Part shown: positions 37,101 through 44,701 of the stretch, piece by piece
Layout of the letters: every line of letters begins with the position of its first letter
How positions within the stretch are numbered: the first letter of the stretch is position 1
Assembly: GCF_001536285.1 (NCBI RefSeq)
Contig: NZ_FAOZ01000012.1
Coordinates: 1-64,000 of the forward strand
Length of the DNA: 64,000 nt
Direction: 5' to 3'
Source: Parafrankia irregularis
GTDB taxonomy: Bacteria > Actinomycetota > Actinomycetes > Frankiales > Frankiaceae
Position numbers and translations under genes: made by a program
The notes under the pieces: generated by a model
Told to the model about the DNA's origin: nothing
What the model saw: the letters and a program-made list of their open reading frames with translations, nothing else
Database searches by the model: none

Positions 37101-37290
37101 ACCGCCATCGTTCGGCCTGCACCGCGGGCTTGTGGTGTTGCGCCTTTTCCGGACGACCGACGCCACGCACCTGCAGCAGCCGGCGGGAGGCGAGCACGCC
37201 CTCCGTCCAGGCCTCGGCCAAGATTCTCGGCCCGGGACCGCAGCGCTGCAGATAGTCGACTTTGGCGGTCGTGACAGATGCCGTGGACAT
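34183..37290 (-). CDS. large HerA/FtsK-like (DUF87) ATPase
   Basis: The 1035-aa protein has an unassigned N-terminal half (1-330) and then a HerA-type ATPase core. Walker A is GLTGSGKT with K390, followed by MSMLVEAAAHNVPFMVIEPAKTEYR. Walker B is HLLVVEEAH with E629/E630. The sensor-like segment is GVVIADQVPVRLAPDVMKNTNLKIAHR. The C-terminal third carries two cysteine motifs, CARTCATPAAC (about 783-793) and CELVCAQDPPLC (about 920-931), plus CVCF near 1000, which may bind zinc or Fe-S. HerA-type enzymes are hexameric DNA or protein translocases, often paired with nucleases or conjugation/defence partners. None of those partners is adjacent. ATG 37290 is behind GGTGGAG. Confidence 0.85.
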   Translation of the reverse strand: MSTASVTTAKVDYLQRCGPGPRILAEAWTEGVLASRRLLQVRGVGRPEKAQHHKPAVQAERWRSPTTELVTGLYGYLIPLALQIIGSPDGVRVQLGTWSARPGSEAAQVRRIGVIESVLRGLHPVVDVEAVTAQSPRWPLGGMALGVPAPAGIDHRDGAAPMDRIIRSMTGTAWSVLVLAYPLREDTISHVRDSVLNEMRAVTSAARNELAPSPLTDQYVEFLKASLLSTGEGLAIGAWRTAVYLGGDRDSYPRLASAWRSVMSGERSLPEPVRVFERAEVAGLAAAWAMPNQPGDSPPGLYRRPFECQTFLSTAQLAACAHLPEIETPGFAVDVAPRFDVVARPADHDSQGFVIGRVLQHRRPTAGTYEITRRSLTRHVFVAGLTGSGKTNTIMSMLVEAAAHNVPFMVIEPAKTEYRALIDHPALGSRMRVFTAGKATIGPFVLNPFEVPEGTTVGEHLNLLRAVFTAAFGMWTPLPQILERCLHDIYVDRGWDLRTNTNARLTAPDGGHGTGLDVAAAFPTLSDLIAKTEHVIKALGYDEKVTGDLTAALVTRLDSLRQGAKGAMLDVVRSLPARELFGMPTVVELEALGDEGDRAFFSGLLLIRLAEYRRAQGQSPDLVHLLVVEEAHRLLANVATSVSEETANPRGEAVQTFSNLLSEIRAYGQGVVIADQVPVRLAPDVMKNTNLKIAHRIVAADDRQALAGTMAMDERQSTALTALGVGEAAVFSGGDDAPLLVQVPLVKDAISPVPPPDARVAEHMRRWRVAGRFDELFLSQPFCARTCATPAACEAARRLADDEYVQRTLGRVTLSVVNQPDALERLWDDLVLVLRARRPVTVRDDDLLRAYLGHGSDLLATRRGVQGGWSYADTAGFRDRLRELLLAKLAGSPQVAALTASLRATVHRLHPREFRPYPACELVCAQDPPLCLYRSAVADLVASGRYQSAWRTADEGDLATGGNRAQQTWEVCQDAAYELVEFPDPEMPAEVSREVEVAARRVCVCFEQQMLADDRRKLPRTTRRILARVVAEAGL

Positions 37291-37315
37291 CGCTCCACCG
37301 TCCCGTTCCGCGCTG

Positions 37316-37936
37316 TCAGCAGCTCGCTGGCCTGATGCCCGCGTCGCGTGCCGAATCACACCAGTTCTGATGGTCGCTCGCACTCATGACGGTTCCCAGG
37401 ACCATGAACGCGGCCACCAGGACAAACGCCAGAACCAGAAAGATGACCAGCCCCTTCCAGGGGAACCTCCTCTTCCGCACCAGGGAGTTGGTTGTCAGGT
37501 TCTCGATGCGCTCGGCCCGGATAGTGCCGTCCTTCCACGAGCCGGCCACCCGGACCTCGTCGCCCTCGCTCAGCGATCCCTCAAAACCCCGCGCGCGCAT
37601 CTCCACGGCGACGGGAGGCAACCGGTTTCCGGCACTGTCGTAGCGCTCGATCCGAAACGCCCACACCGTCACCGCGTCGCCGTTGTCCGAGGCCTCCGAA
37701 CGGGTCTGAATCCCGCGTGCCTGCCCTTCGACGCACGCCGCCCCGCTCCGCGGAACCGGACCGCGGCGGCCACCGGCAGGCGCCGGCCCCTCCGGGGCAC
37801 GATGGCCCGGAGAAAACACCTGTCCATGCCCTGCGGGCGGCGGGAACGGCCCCGCGGTGTCCGAGCCTCGCCGCATCCAGTCCAGGTTCGAACTGCCCCA
37901 ACCCGTCCCCATGGTCGACTCGTCGTCGACGCTCAT
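37316..37936 (-). CDS. single-TM protein with OB-like domain
   Basis: The 206-aa protein opens with a disordered Pro/Gly-rich part (1-80). Next is a small beta-rich domain (AVTVWAFRIERYDSAG...SEGDEVRVAGSWKDGTIRAERIENL), which reads like an OB fold of the YdeI/NfeD or DUF5666 sort. A strongly basic RKRRFPWK precedes one TM helix (GLVIFLVLAFVLVAAFMVLG), and a short tail has two cysteines. The positive-inside rule puts the OB domain in the cytoplasm. ATG 37936 has GGAGGG at 5 bp. It is 25 bp upstream of the HerA-like gene and is the first gene of that operon; it may anchor the ATPase at the membrane. Confidence 0.7.
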   Translation of the reverse strand: MSVDDESTMGTGWGSSNLDWMRRGSDTAGPFPPPAGHGQVFSPGHRAPEGPAPAGGRRGPVPRSGAACVEGQARGIQTRSEASDNGDAVTVWAFRIERYDSAGNRLPPVAVEMRARGFEGSLSEGDEVRVAGSWKDGTIRAERIENLTTNSLVRKRRFPWKGLVIFLVLAFVLVAAFMVLGTVMSASDHQNWCDSARDAGIRPASC

Positions 37937-38393
37937 ATAGCCCTCCCTCATCCGACTGTATTCCCGGCAGCAGGTTCACTCCAAATCGCCCAGAAGGAAC
38001 CAAACAAGAACGGAGGAAAAATTAGATAGCAGCCAGCAAGCGAAATGTTCTTTCCCGGATCGTCATCCTCCACGGAATCCGGTGTCGCGACGACCGTGCA
38101 GGCCGGTGAATCAAGGGGATGCCAGCACCCCGTGCAGTCGCGATGCGCGACGGCAGGCTGCAACACGGGATCCCGGATGGCGCGTCGCACCACCGCCCGC
38201 GTCGCCCGCTACGACGGCGCCGAGCGAGTCACCGGACCGCTGCTACCGCACCTGCTTCAACGCAAATTCGGTCTCCGGCACGAAGCCATCGATGTCAACA
38301 CCGTCCAGAACCCGCTGAAAAACCTCAGGGCCCGCACCGGCCGACACTGCTACATCCCCTGAGCGAGTCCGCGAGGCTCCTGATCGGTCATGT

Positions 38394-38540
38394 CTGAAAC
38401 GCCTGCGTTCCGTCCAGACCGTCGGCGCCGGACCCGCCTTGGTGCAGAACATCCGCCGCGGCCACTACGAGCTCACCGTCGACACCGACCCTCAGCTTCG
38501 GCTGGCAGCCGCGTTCACCGAACTCGCAGTAGCCGTCTGA
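38394..38540 (+). pseudogene. IS6-family transposase C-terminal remnant
   Basis: The frame reads LKRLRSVQTVGAGPALVQNI, then RRGHYELTVDTDPQLRLAAA and FTELAVAV before the stop. This is the standard C-terminus of IS6/IS240-type DDE transposases (xFVQNLRRGHYEL...AAAFTEL). The rest of the gene is absent upstream, and I saw no terminal inverted repeat. It marks old insertion activity between the HerA operon and the Cys-tail gene. The rest of 37937-38619 holds no supported gene. Confidence 0.75.
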
Positions 38541-38619
38541 CCGGCAGCCGGCCGCCGCTGCACGCTTGCCCGGCCTTCGCTGAACGCAACGGTGCCAGAC
38601 CAGCGAAGCAAGTCGCCGG

Positions 38620-39180
38620 TCAGCATCCCGGCACATGCACAACGCACGCGGCACAGTAGCCAGCCGAGAACAGGCCGATGCCAGTCCCAAGAGTGTCAGC
38701 GGAAATCCCGCACGCGATCCCGCACAGCGGGGGGCATTCTGCTGCCGCAGACGGAACTGCCCCCTCGAAGAGCTTCTCGCGAAACGCCGGCTCGGCTTTC
38801 AAGGAGCGGGCGAAGGAAAATATTCGGGTGGCGTTCGGCAGATCAACATCCGCAAGTATCCGCTCCAGCTCGTACGCCACCGTTTCCGCGGTGCCCCGAG
38901 CCTCGCGCACACAACTCCCAGCCTCAACACGTACGGTCACAGCCTCCCCATCGGAGCCCCCCGAGTATGTGGCTCGAGTACCGCATTCGTCCTCGAGTGT
39001 CACCGTCAAACCATCACCAGCAACAACGGAGTTCAGGACTTCGACAACGGTCCCGCCCTGACGGGCATGAAGCGAAATTGAATCCCCATCCCGGTGTATC
39101 TGAAACCGACTCTCCTCGAAGTCGATCTCGACCACGCCTGCAGGGGATCCCGTGAGCCGATACGGCGAGATTTCCGTCAT
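38620..39180 (-). CDS. protein with cysteine-rich, peptide-like C-terminus
   Basis: The 186-aa protein has a beta-rich N-terminal part (1-90; VVEIDFEESRFQIHRDGDSI, TVTLEDECGTRATYSG) and a helical linker (96-140; YELERILADVDLPNATRIF). The tail from 145 has six cysteines in 38 residues (149, 153, 157, 176, 179, 186), including CPPLCGIACG and GYCAACV. The layout of a leader-like domain plus a Gly/Cys-rich core resembles RiPP or halocin-C8-type precursors. No modification gene is next to it, so function is unknown. AAAGGA precedes the ATG. It lies upstream of the HerA operon on the same strand but is separated by transposase debris. Confidence 0.65.
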   Translation of the reverse strand: MTEISPYRLTGSPAGVVEIDFEESRFQIHRDGDSISLHARQGGTVVEVLNSVVAGDGLTVTLEDECGTRATYSGGSDGEAVTVRVEAGSCVREARGTAETVAYELERILADVDLPNATRIFSFARSLKAEPAFREKLFEGAVPSAAAECPPLCGIACGISADTLGTGIGLFSAGYCAACVVHVPGC

Positions 39181-39227
39181 GACCTAAATCCTTTTCTGTA
39201 CCGCGCCGGAGCCGTCGCATCTTCCTC

Positions 39228-39348
39228 GGCGCCGGGCTCCGGCGCCTGTCGTGTCGTCGACACTACGTATCTCGGGACACCCCGCCCAGGGTGCTCGCCG
39301 GTCAATCTGCCGGGGGTGGTAGCACGCGAATTCCGGTTTCTACCACCC
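39228..39348. other. two perfect inverted repeats upstream of the Cys-tail gene
   Basis: GGCGCCGG-GCT-CCGGCGCC (39228-39246) lies 48 bp before the start codon on the minus strand. GGGTGGTAG (39314-39322) pairs with CTACCACCC (39340-39348) further upstream. The first could fold in the mRNA leader, and the second could be an operator. Neither has a T-run. Confidence 0.5.
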
Positions 39349-39539
39349 GGCCAGGGGCCTGCTTCAGGATCGGCCGGGTGGCCTGGGGGATCTTACCCCC
39401 GGGCTCCTACAGATCCCGGCGTGACGATCTCTCGTTACCGGACTCCTGCCATTCCGTCCGCCGGGACGCTGCGGCCCGTACACAGTGGGTGAGGAGTCCG
39501 GGCTACTGGCGCTTCACACGCCTGCTGGTAAAGGCGGCC

Positions 39540-39888
39540 CGACCGTGTCGGCACCGGCCTGGCAGGAGGTGGTTCGTCGACGAGACCTAACGTCAAGGTC
39601 TCCGGCCGGTGGACATACCTGTACCGGGCGGTCGACCACGACCAGTACGCGCAGGTCATCGACGTTCTCGCCAGCACACGGCGCGGCCAGGCCGCCGCCC
39701 GGCGATTCTTCGTCCGAGCGTTGACGCATGGACGCCGCCCGGTCGAGGTCACGACCAACAAGGCCGCGGTCTACCCGCGGGTCCTCGACGAACTGCTGCC
39801 CGAGGCTTGGCACGTCGACACCACCCGGGACAACAACCCTATTGAATCCGACCATGGCCGATTGAAAGCACGGCAATGCCCATGCTGA
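39540..39888 (+). pseudogene. IS6-family transposase catalytic-core remnant
   Basis: Frame one gives RHRPGRRWFVDET, then an extra A at about 39589 shifts the frame. The next frame continues VKVSGRWTYLYRAVDHDQYAQ, VIDVLASTRRGQAAARRFF and NNPIESDHGRLKAR. These are the DDE motifs of IS6-type transposases: D in FVDET, second D position altered in VTTNKAAVYP, E in IESDHGRLK. The frame ends at TGA 39886-39888 without the usual C-terminus. The element is dead. No other gene is supported in 39181-40090. Confidence 0.8.
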
Positions 39889-40090
39889 AGGATCGCCGTA
39901 AGGTCGCGGTCGTTCACTACTCCGCCGCCGACGAGCACGTCGGCCGTCTGCTCGGGTTGTCTCTGTTCCACGATGTTCGCATTGCCAGCTGTCCTCCCAA
40001 CTGACTCGCGGGCCGCAACTATCTCGTCGAACGTGAGACCAATCGGCCGCCGGACATGCCTGATCGCGGGGGCCCACCCCATCCTCACTG

Positions 40091-40960
40091 TCAGGGCAGG
40101 CCGGCGCCGGGTACCGGGACGCGGAGGGTTTCCACCACGGAGGTTCTGGCGCCGGCCAGGGCGTCGGCGCTCCAGTTCTTCGCGCTGAGCAGGAACAGGG
40201 TCCGGCGGTCGTCGCCGCCGAGGGTGCAGGCGATGGCCATGCGTTCGCCGGTGCTGATCCGGTCCGTCACCTCGCCGCCGGGCAGGATGCGGCGGAACTC
40301 GTGGGCGAGGGGGAACGCGGCCCAGATCGCGCCGGCCGCGTCGAGGGCGATGCCGTCCGGGGCGGCGTCCGGGGTGGTCGCGACCGTCCGGGGGTGCGTG
40401 AGGTTGCCCTGGTCGTCGAGGTCGAACGCGGTGAGGCGGCGGCCTTTGGACTCGGCGACGATCAGCGTCCGGCCGTCGGGGGTGATGACCGAGCCGTTGG
40501 GGAACTCCAGGCCGGTGGCGGCGATCGTGGCCGAGCCGTTGAGGGCGACCCGCACGATCACACCGGTGCCCGGCTCGGTGTTGTAGCTGCCGACGTAGGC
40601 GGTGCCCGCCGCGTCGACCACCATGTCGTTCAGTTCGTCCGGCACCAAGTGCGCGAGATCCGCGTGCACCTGGTACGCAGCGCCCGCGGACGAGCCGTCG
40701 GTGGTGAAGCGCAGCAGCGCCCGGCGCTTCATGGCCACGACCAGCACGGATCCGTCCGGCAGGAAGCCGAGGCCCGACGGTTTCTCGCCGGGAAGGGCGA
40801 GAACCTGGGTGGTCTTTCCGTCCAGGGTTGCGGTGTGGACGGCCTCGCCGTGCATGTCGGAGAACCAGAGCCTGCCGGCGTGCCAGCGGGGGCCCTCCGC
40901 GAAGACGAGGCCGTCGGTGAGCGGCGACGGGCGGGTGCCCGCCGGCTCGAGCGTCGTCAT
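40091..40960 (-). CDS. SMP-30/gluconolactonase/LRE family protein
   Basis: The 289-aa six-bladed beta-propeller lactonase has LVFAEGPRWHAGRLWFSDMHG (E of the metal site), NDMVVDAAGTAYVGSYN (N/D ligands), GLEFPNGSVITPDGRTLIVAES and DGIALDAAGAIWAAF. Ca/Mn-dependent hydrolysis of a lactone is expected. In acyl-CoA clusters such proteins may open lactone intermediates. It is 16 bp downstream of the acyl-CoA synthetase gene and last in the minus-strand operon. Confidence 0.9.
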   Translation of the reverse strand: MTTLEPAGTRPSPLTDGLVFAEGPRWHAGRLWFSDMHGEAVHTATLDGKTTQVLALPGEKPSGLGFLPDGSVLVVAMKRRALLRFTTDGSSAGAAYQVHADLAHLVPDELNDMVVDAAGTAYVGSYNTEPGTGVIVRVALNGSATIAATGLEFPNGSVITPDGRTLIVAESKGRRLTAFDLDDQGNLTHPRTVATTPDAAPDGIALDAAGAIWAAFPLAHEFRRILPGGEVTDRISTGERMAIACTLGGDDRRTLFLLSAKNWSADALAGARTSVVETLRVPVPGAGLP

Positions 40961-40976
40961 GGGTGTGCTCCCCCGC

Positions 40977-42680
40977 TCAGCCGAGGAGGGTGGCGAGCCG
41001 GGAGCGGTCGGCCGCGTCGAGCCGGCGCAGTGGCTCGCCCTTGCCCGGGCGCCAGACCACCTGGTCGGCCTGCCAGGCCTCGCGCCGCAGCCGCATCTTG
41101 TCGATCTTCATGCTGGCGAGCTTCGGCAGCTCCTGCGTCACGCGGACGAACGCCGGGACCCACTTGGGGCCGAGGTCGGGCTGGTCGGCGAGGAAGGCGT
41201 CGAAGGCCGCCGGGTCGAACTCGGCGCCGCCGCGCAGCTCGAGGGCAACCATGACCCGGTCGCCCACCGGGTCGTCGGGGACGGCGTAGACGGCGACCGA
41301 GCGCGCGTCCGGGTAGCGGCCCACGATGGCTTCGACGGGGGCGGCGGCGAAGTTCTCGCCGTCGACGCGCAGCCATTCGTTGGAGCGGCCGGCGAAGTAC
41401 AGCCAGCCGTCGGCGTCGCGGTAGGCGAGGTCCCCGGACCAGTACCAGCCGTCGCGGAAGCGGGCGTGGGTGGCAGCCTCGTTGCGGTAGTAGCCCTCGA
41501 ACCCGCCGGTCGGGGCGGTCTCCACGATCTCGCCGACGGCGACGTCCAGGTTGGTGGGACGTCCGTCCGCGCCGAACGTGACCGGCGGGCATTCGAGCCC
41601 GGTGTCGGGATCGAGCACCTTCACCGTCGGGTCGGCGACGCCCAGTGCGCCCTCGGGCATCGCCGGGTCGCGGCGGATGATGATGATGCCCTCGGTCGAG
41701 CCGTAGCTGTCCCGGACGGTGCAGCCGAAGCGGCGGGCGAAGTCGCGGATGTCCCGCGCCGAGGCCTCGTTGCCGACCGCGAGGCGCAGCGGGTTGTCGG
41801 CGTCGTCGGGGCGCTCGGGGGTGGCAAGGATGTAGTTGAGCACCTTGCCGGTGTAGGTGATCATGGTCGCGCCGAAGCGGCGGACGTCCGGCAAAGTGTT
41901 GGAGGCGGAGAACTTCGACCGGGTCGCGAGCGGGATGCCGGCGTTCAGCGCGGACGACCACCCGGTGAACAGCGAGCTCGAGTGGAAGAACGGAAGCGGG
42001 GAGTAGACGACGTCACCCGCGCCCAACTGCGCGATCTTCGCCACGTGCGCGCCGGTGCGGGCGTACCGGCCCTGGGTGCAGCGCACCGCCTTCGGCAGGC
42101 CTGTCGAACCCGAGGTGAAGATCAGCAGGAGCAGGTCCTCGGGCGCGGCCTGCCGCCGCGGCGGCTGCGCCGGCTGGCGGGCGACGAGCGCGAGGTGGTC
42201 GGGGTCGTCGATCAGCAGCACCCGGTCGGCGGAGACGCCGGTGCCCACGCCGGCCAGCAGCGGCTGCTGCCCGGTCGAGGTGACCAGCAGCTGGCAGTCG
42301 CTGTGCCGGATCAGCTGGCCGAGTGCGTCCCCGCGGTAGGTCGAGTTGATGCCGACGACCACCGCCCCGGACAGCGCGGCCGCGGCCAGCCAGAACAGGT
42401 AGTCGGGCTCGTTCTCCAGCAGGACGCCGATGTGCGGGGGGCGGTCGGCGTCACGCAACTTCTCGAACAGCACCGCGCGGCGCGACGCCTCCTCGACCAG
42501 CTCGCGGTAGGTCCACTGCCGGTCGGCGACCAGTAACGCGGACTCGTCCTGCCCGGCCCGCGCCAGCAGGACATCCGCCACCGTGGCCGCGGCCGCAACG
42601 GCGGCCGCAGCCGCAGCTGCCGTGATCGCCGTGCCCGCGCTTGTCGCGTCCCCCGCGCCCCCGGTCGCCGCTGCTGGCAT
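40977..42680 (-). CDS. acyl-CoA synthetase/AMP-dependent ligase
   Basis: The 567-aa adenylate-forming ligase has P-loop FTSGSTGLPKAV, YGSTEGIIIIRRD, the hinge region YFAGRSNEWLRVDGENFAA and C-terminal catalytic lysine in ASMKIDKMRL. The family resembles FadD6/very-long-chain acyl-CoA synthetases with FATP-like hinge sequence. It opens with an alanine run of about 25 residues that is atypical. ATG 42680 is behind GGAGACAGCC. It lies between the LLM and lactonase genes on the same strand. Confidence 0.9.
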   Translation of the reverse strand: MPAAATGGAGDATSAGTAITAAAAAAAVAAAATVADVLLARAGQDESALLVADRQWTYRELVEEASRRAVLFEKLRDADRPPHIGVLLENEPDYLFWLAAAALSGAVVVGINSTYRGDALGQLIRHSDCQLLVTSTGQQPLLAGVGTGVSADRVLLIDDPDHLALVARQPAQPPRRQAAPEDLLLLIFTSGSTGLPKAVRCTQGRYARTGAHVAKIAQLGAGDVVYSPLPFFHSSSLFTGWSSALNAGIPLATRSKFSASNTLPDVRRFGATMITYTGKVLNYILATPERPDDADNPLRLAVGNEASARDIRDFARRFGCTVRDSYGSTEGIIIIRRDPAMPEGALGVADPTVKVLDPDTGLECPPVTFGADGRPTNLDVAVGEIVETAPTGGFEGYYRNEAATHARFRDGWYWSGDLAYRDADGWLYFAGRSNEWLRVDGENFAAAPVEAIVGRYPDARSVAVYAVPDDPVGDRVMVALELRGGAEFDPAAFDAFLADQPDLGPKWVPAFVRVTQELPKLASMKIDKMRLRREAWQADQVVWRPGKGEPLRRLDAADRSRLATLLG

Positions 42681-42732
42681 GGCTGTCTCCTTCGAAGTCT
42701 GGCTCTCTGGCACTGGCCCGGGCGTGGTTACG

Positions 42733-43743
42733 TCACCACAGGCTGGCGATGGGCTCCAGCATGCTCAGGTCGGCCGGTTCGATGATCATGGTGGTGACCG
42801 GACCGTCGCGCCAGGCGGCGAGCTGGTCGGCGATCCGCTCGAGCGGCCCGACCAGCGCCAGGTCGTCGACGAGCTCGTCGGGGACGGCCGCGCACGCGCC
42901 GGCGCGGTCGCCGCTGAGGAAGAGATCCTGGATGTGGCTGGCCTCGGCCTCGTACCCGTAGCGGGAGACCAGCGCCGCGTAGAAGTTCGTCTTCTTCGAG
43001 CCCATTCCGCCGATGTGCAGCGCGATGCGCGGACGGACCTGGTCACGGCACTTGTCGAGGTCGTCACCGACGCAGGCGAGAACGGTCGGGGCGACCTGGA
43101 ACCCGGCCGGCGCCTTGGCGAGGGTCTCACCCCAGGCCGCGCTCCACCGGGTCGGGCTCCACAGGTATGGGAGCAGGCCGTCGGCCTCGGCGACGGTCAT
43201 CGCCACGTTCTTCGGGCCCATCGCGGCGACGAGGATCGGCGTGCCCGGGGCGGGCGGCATCGTGGAACGCAGCGGCCGGCCCTGGCCGGTGGCATCCGCG
43301 CCCGCGTAGGGAATCGTGTAGATCGAGCCGGCGAACTCCAGCCGCTCCTTCGCCGCGAGCGCCTTGCGCAGCACGGCCAGGTACTCGCTGGTCATGCGCA
43401 CCGGCTGGCGGAACGGGACGCCGTGCCAGCCCTCGACGACCTGCGGCCCGGAGGCGCCGAGCCCGAGGGTGAGGCGGCCGCCGGACAGCTGCTGCAGCGT
43501 CAGGGCGGTCATCGCCGTGGTCGCCGGCGTCCTGGCCGGGATCTGGGCGATGGCGGTGCCGAGCCCGAGCCGGGAGGTGACAGCCGCGATGACGCCGAGT
43601 GGCGTGAACGCGTCGTTGCCCCACGCCTCGTTGGTCCAGACCGAGTCGTACCCCGACTCCTCCGCCCGCCGCGCGACCGCGGCGAGGGTGGCCGCGTCAC
43701 CGCGGATTCCGGCGAGACTGAGCCCTAGCGCAACCTTTGACAC
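42733..43743 (-). CDS. LLM-class F420-dependent oxidoreductase
   Basis: The 336-aa luciferase-like F420 enzyme begins SKVALGLSLAGIRGDAATLA and contains GYDSVWTNEAWG, LGLGTAIAQIPARTPATTAM and LSGGRLTLGLGASGPQVVEGWHG, which is the classic F420-dependent pattern. The start is one of two GTG codons (43743 or 43749). A much longer upstream open frame on this strand crosses the promoter region and the divergent SDR gene and is rejected. First gene of the minus-strand operon; divergent from the SDR gene. Confidence 0.88.
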   Translation of the reverse strand: MSKVALGLSLAGIRGDAATLAAVARRAEESGYDSVWTNEAWGNDAFTPLGVIAAVTSRLGLGTAIAQIPARTPATTAMTALTLQQLSGGRLTLGLGASGPQVVEGWHGVPFRQPVRMTSEYLAVLRKALAAKERLEFAGSIYTIPYAGADATGQGRPLRSTMPPAPGTPILVAAMGPKNVAMTVAEADGLLPYLWSPTRWSAAWGETLAKAPAGFQVAPTVLACVGDDLDKCRDQVRPRIALHIGGMGSKKTNFYAALVSRYGYEAEASHIQDLFLSGDRAGACAAVPDELVDDLALVGPLERIADQLAAWRDGPVTTMIIEPADLSMLEPIASLW

Positions 43744-43771
43744 CGACACTCGCGCACAATAACTTTTTTGC

Positions 43772-43839
43772 AACTTCGATGTCAATTTCGAAGTTCGAGC
43801 ATTTTCGATCTTGAACAGCTTTTCGATCTTGATGTCAAT
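43772..43839. promoter_or_regulatory. AT-rich divergent operator with repeated GATGTCAAT
   Basis: AACTTCGA (43772-43779) and TCGAAGTT (43788-43795) form a perfect inverted repeat around TGTCAATT. GATGTCAAT occurs at 43779 and 43831, and TTTTCGATCTTGA is directly repeated at about 43802 and 43820 (18 bp apart). The region lies between the divergent LLM and SDR starts and should hold both promoters. The same core appears at 2718. Confidence 0.6.
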
Positions 43840-43878
43840 ATTGTCCCATCTTGATGTTGTTCGTCGCGGGAGGAACCA

Positions 43879-44646
43879 GTGGATCTGGCAGGGCGTTCGG
43901 CGATCGTCACCGGCGGAGCGGGCGGGCTGGGCGCCGCCTGCGTCCGCCACCTCACCGGACTCGGCCTGAAGACCGTGGTCTTCGACCTGCACGAGGGCCG
44001 TACCAAGGAGCTCGCCGACGGCATCGGCCCGGCCGCCACCGCGGTGAGCGGTGACGTCACCGACGACGACGCGGTCCTCGCCGCCATCGCCGCCGCGCAG
44101 CAGCTCGGCGTCCTGTCGGTCGTCGTGAACGTCGCCGGCGGCGGCATCGCCGGGCGCACCGTAGCCCGCGACGGGACCCCGCACGACAAGGACGCGTTCG
44201 TGAAGGTCATGAACATGAACGCGATCGGCACGTTCAACGTGACCCGGCTCGCGGCGTCGGCGATGAGCCGCAACGAGCCCACCGAGGACGGGGAGCGCGG
44301 CGTGGTGGTCAACACCGCCTCCATCGCGGGCCTCGAAGGGCAGGCCGGCCAGCTCGCCTACGGTGCGGCCAAGGCGGCCATCCTCGGCATGACGCTGCCG
44401 ATGGCCCGCGACCTCGCCCCGGCCGGCATCCGGGTCTGCGCGATCGCGCCGGGCACCATGGGCACGCCGATCATGCTCGGCGCACCGGACGCCCTGAAGG
44501 CACGCCTGGTGGAGACCATCCAGTTCCCCAAGCGGATGGGCAAGCCCGAGGAGTTCGCCCTGCTGGTGGAGTCGATCGTGCGCAACCCCTACCTCAACGG
44601 CGAGAACATCCGCCTCGACGGCGCCCTGCGCTTCCCGCCCAAGTAA
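43879..44646 (+). CDS. SDR family oxidoreductase, 3-hydroxyacyl-CoA dehydrogenase-like
   Basis: The 255-aa SDR resembles type-2 3-hydroxyacyl-CoA dehydrogenase (HSD10-like). It has TGGAGGLG (11-18), D36 after strand 2 (VVFDLHEG, NAD-type), S148 in NTASIAG and Y161/K165 (YGAAK). The C-terminal LNGENIRLDGALRFPPK is typical of that subgroup. With the thiolase 55 bp downstream it would complete the last two beta-oxidation steps. GTG 43879 is behind GGGAGGAAC. Confidence 0.9.
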   Translation: MDLAGRSAIVTGGAGGLGAACVRHLTGLGLKTVVFDLHEGRTKELADGIGPAATAVSGDVTDDDAVLAAIAAAQQLGVLSVVVNVAGGGIAGRTVARDGTPHDKDAFVKVMNMNAIGTFNVTRLAASAMSRNEPTEDGERGVVVNTASIAGLEGQAGQLAYGAAKAAILGMTLPMARDLAPAGIRVCAIAPGTMGTPIMLGAPDALKARLVETIQFPKRMGKPEEFALLVESIVRNPYLNGENIRLDGALRFPPK

Positions 44647-44701
44647 CCCAGGCCCCAGGCAGACCCAGGTAGTCGTCCGGTCGAAATCGAGGAGATCCCC
44701 C

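Noticed and set aside
34183-37290. Conjugative VirB4/TraC interpretation of the ATPase
   Set aside because: No relaxase, coupling protein, pilin or other type IV secretion gene is nearby, and the Cys motifs do not fit.
38045-38362. Open frame ending LRARTGRHCYIP before the transposase remnant
   Set aside because: No recognisable domain or ribosome binding site; it may be debris of another element but cannot be supported.
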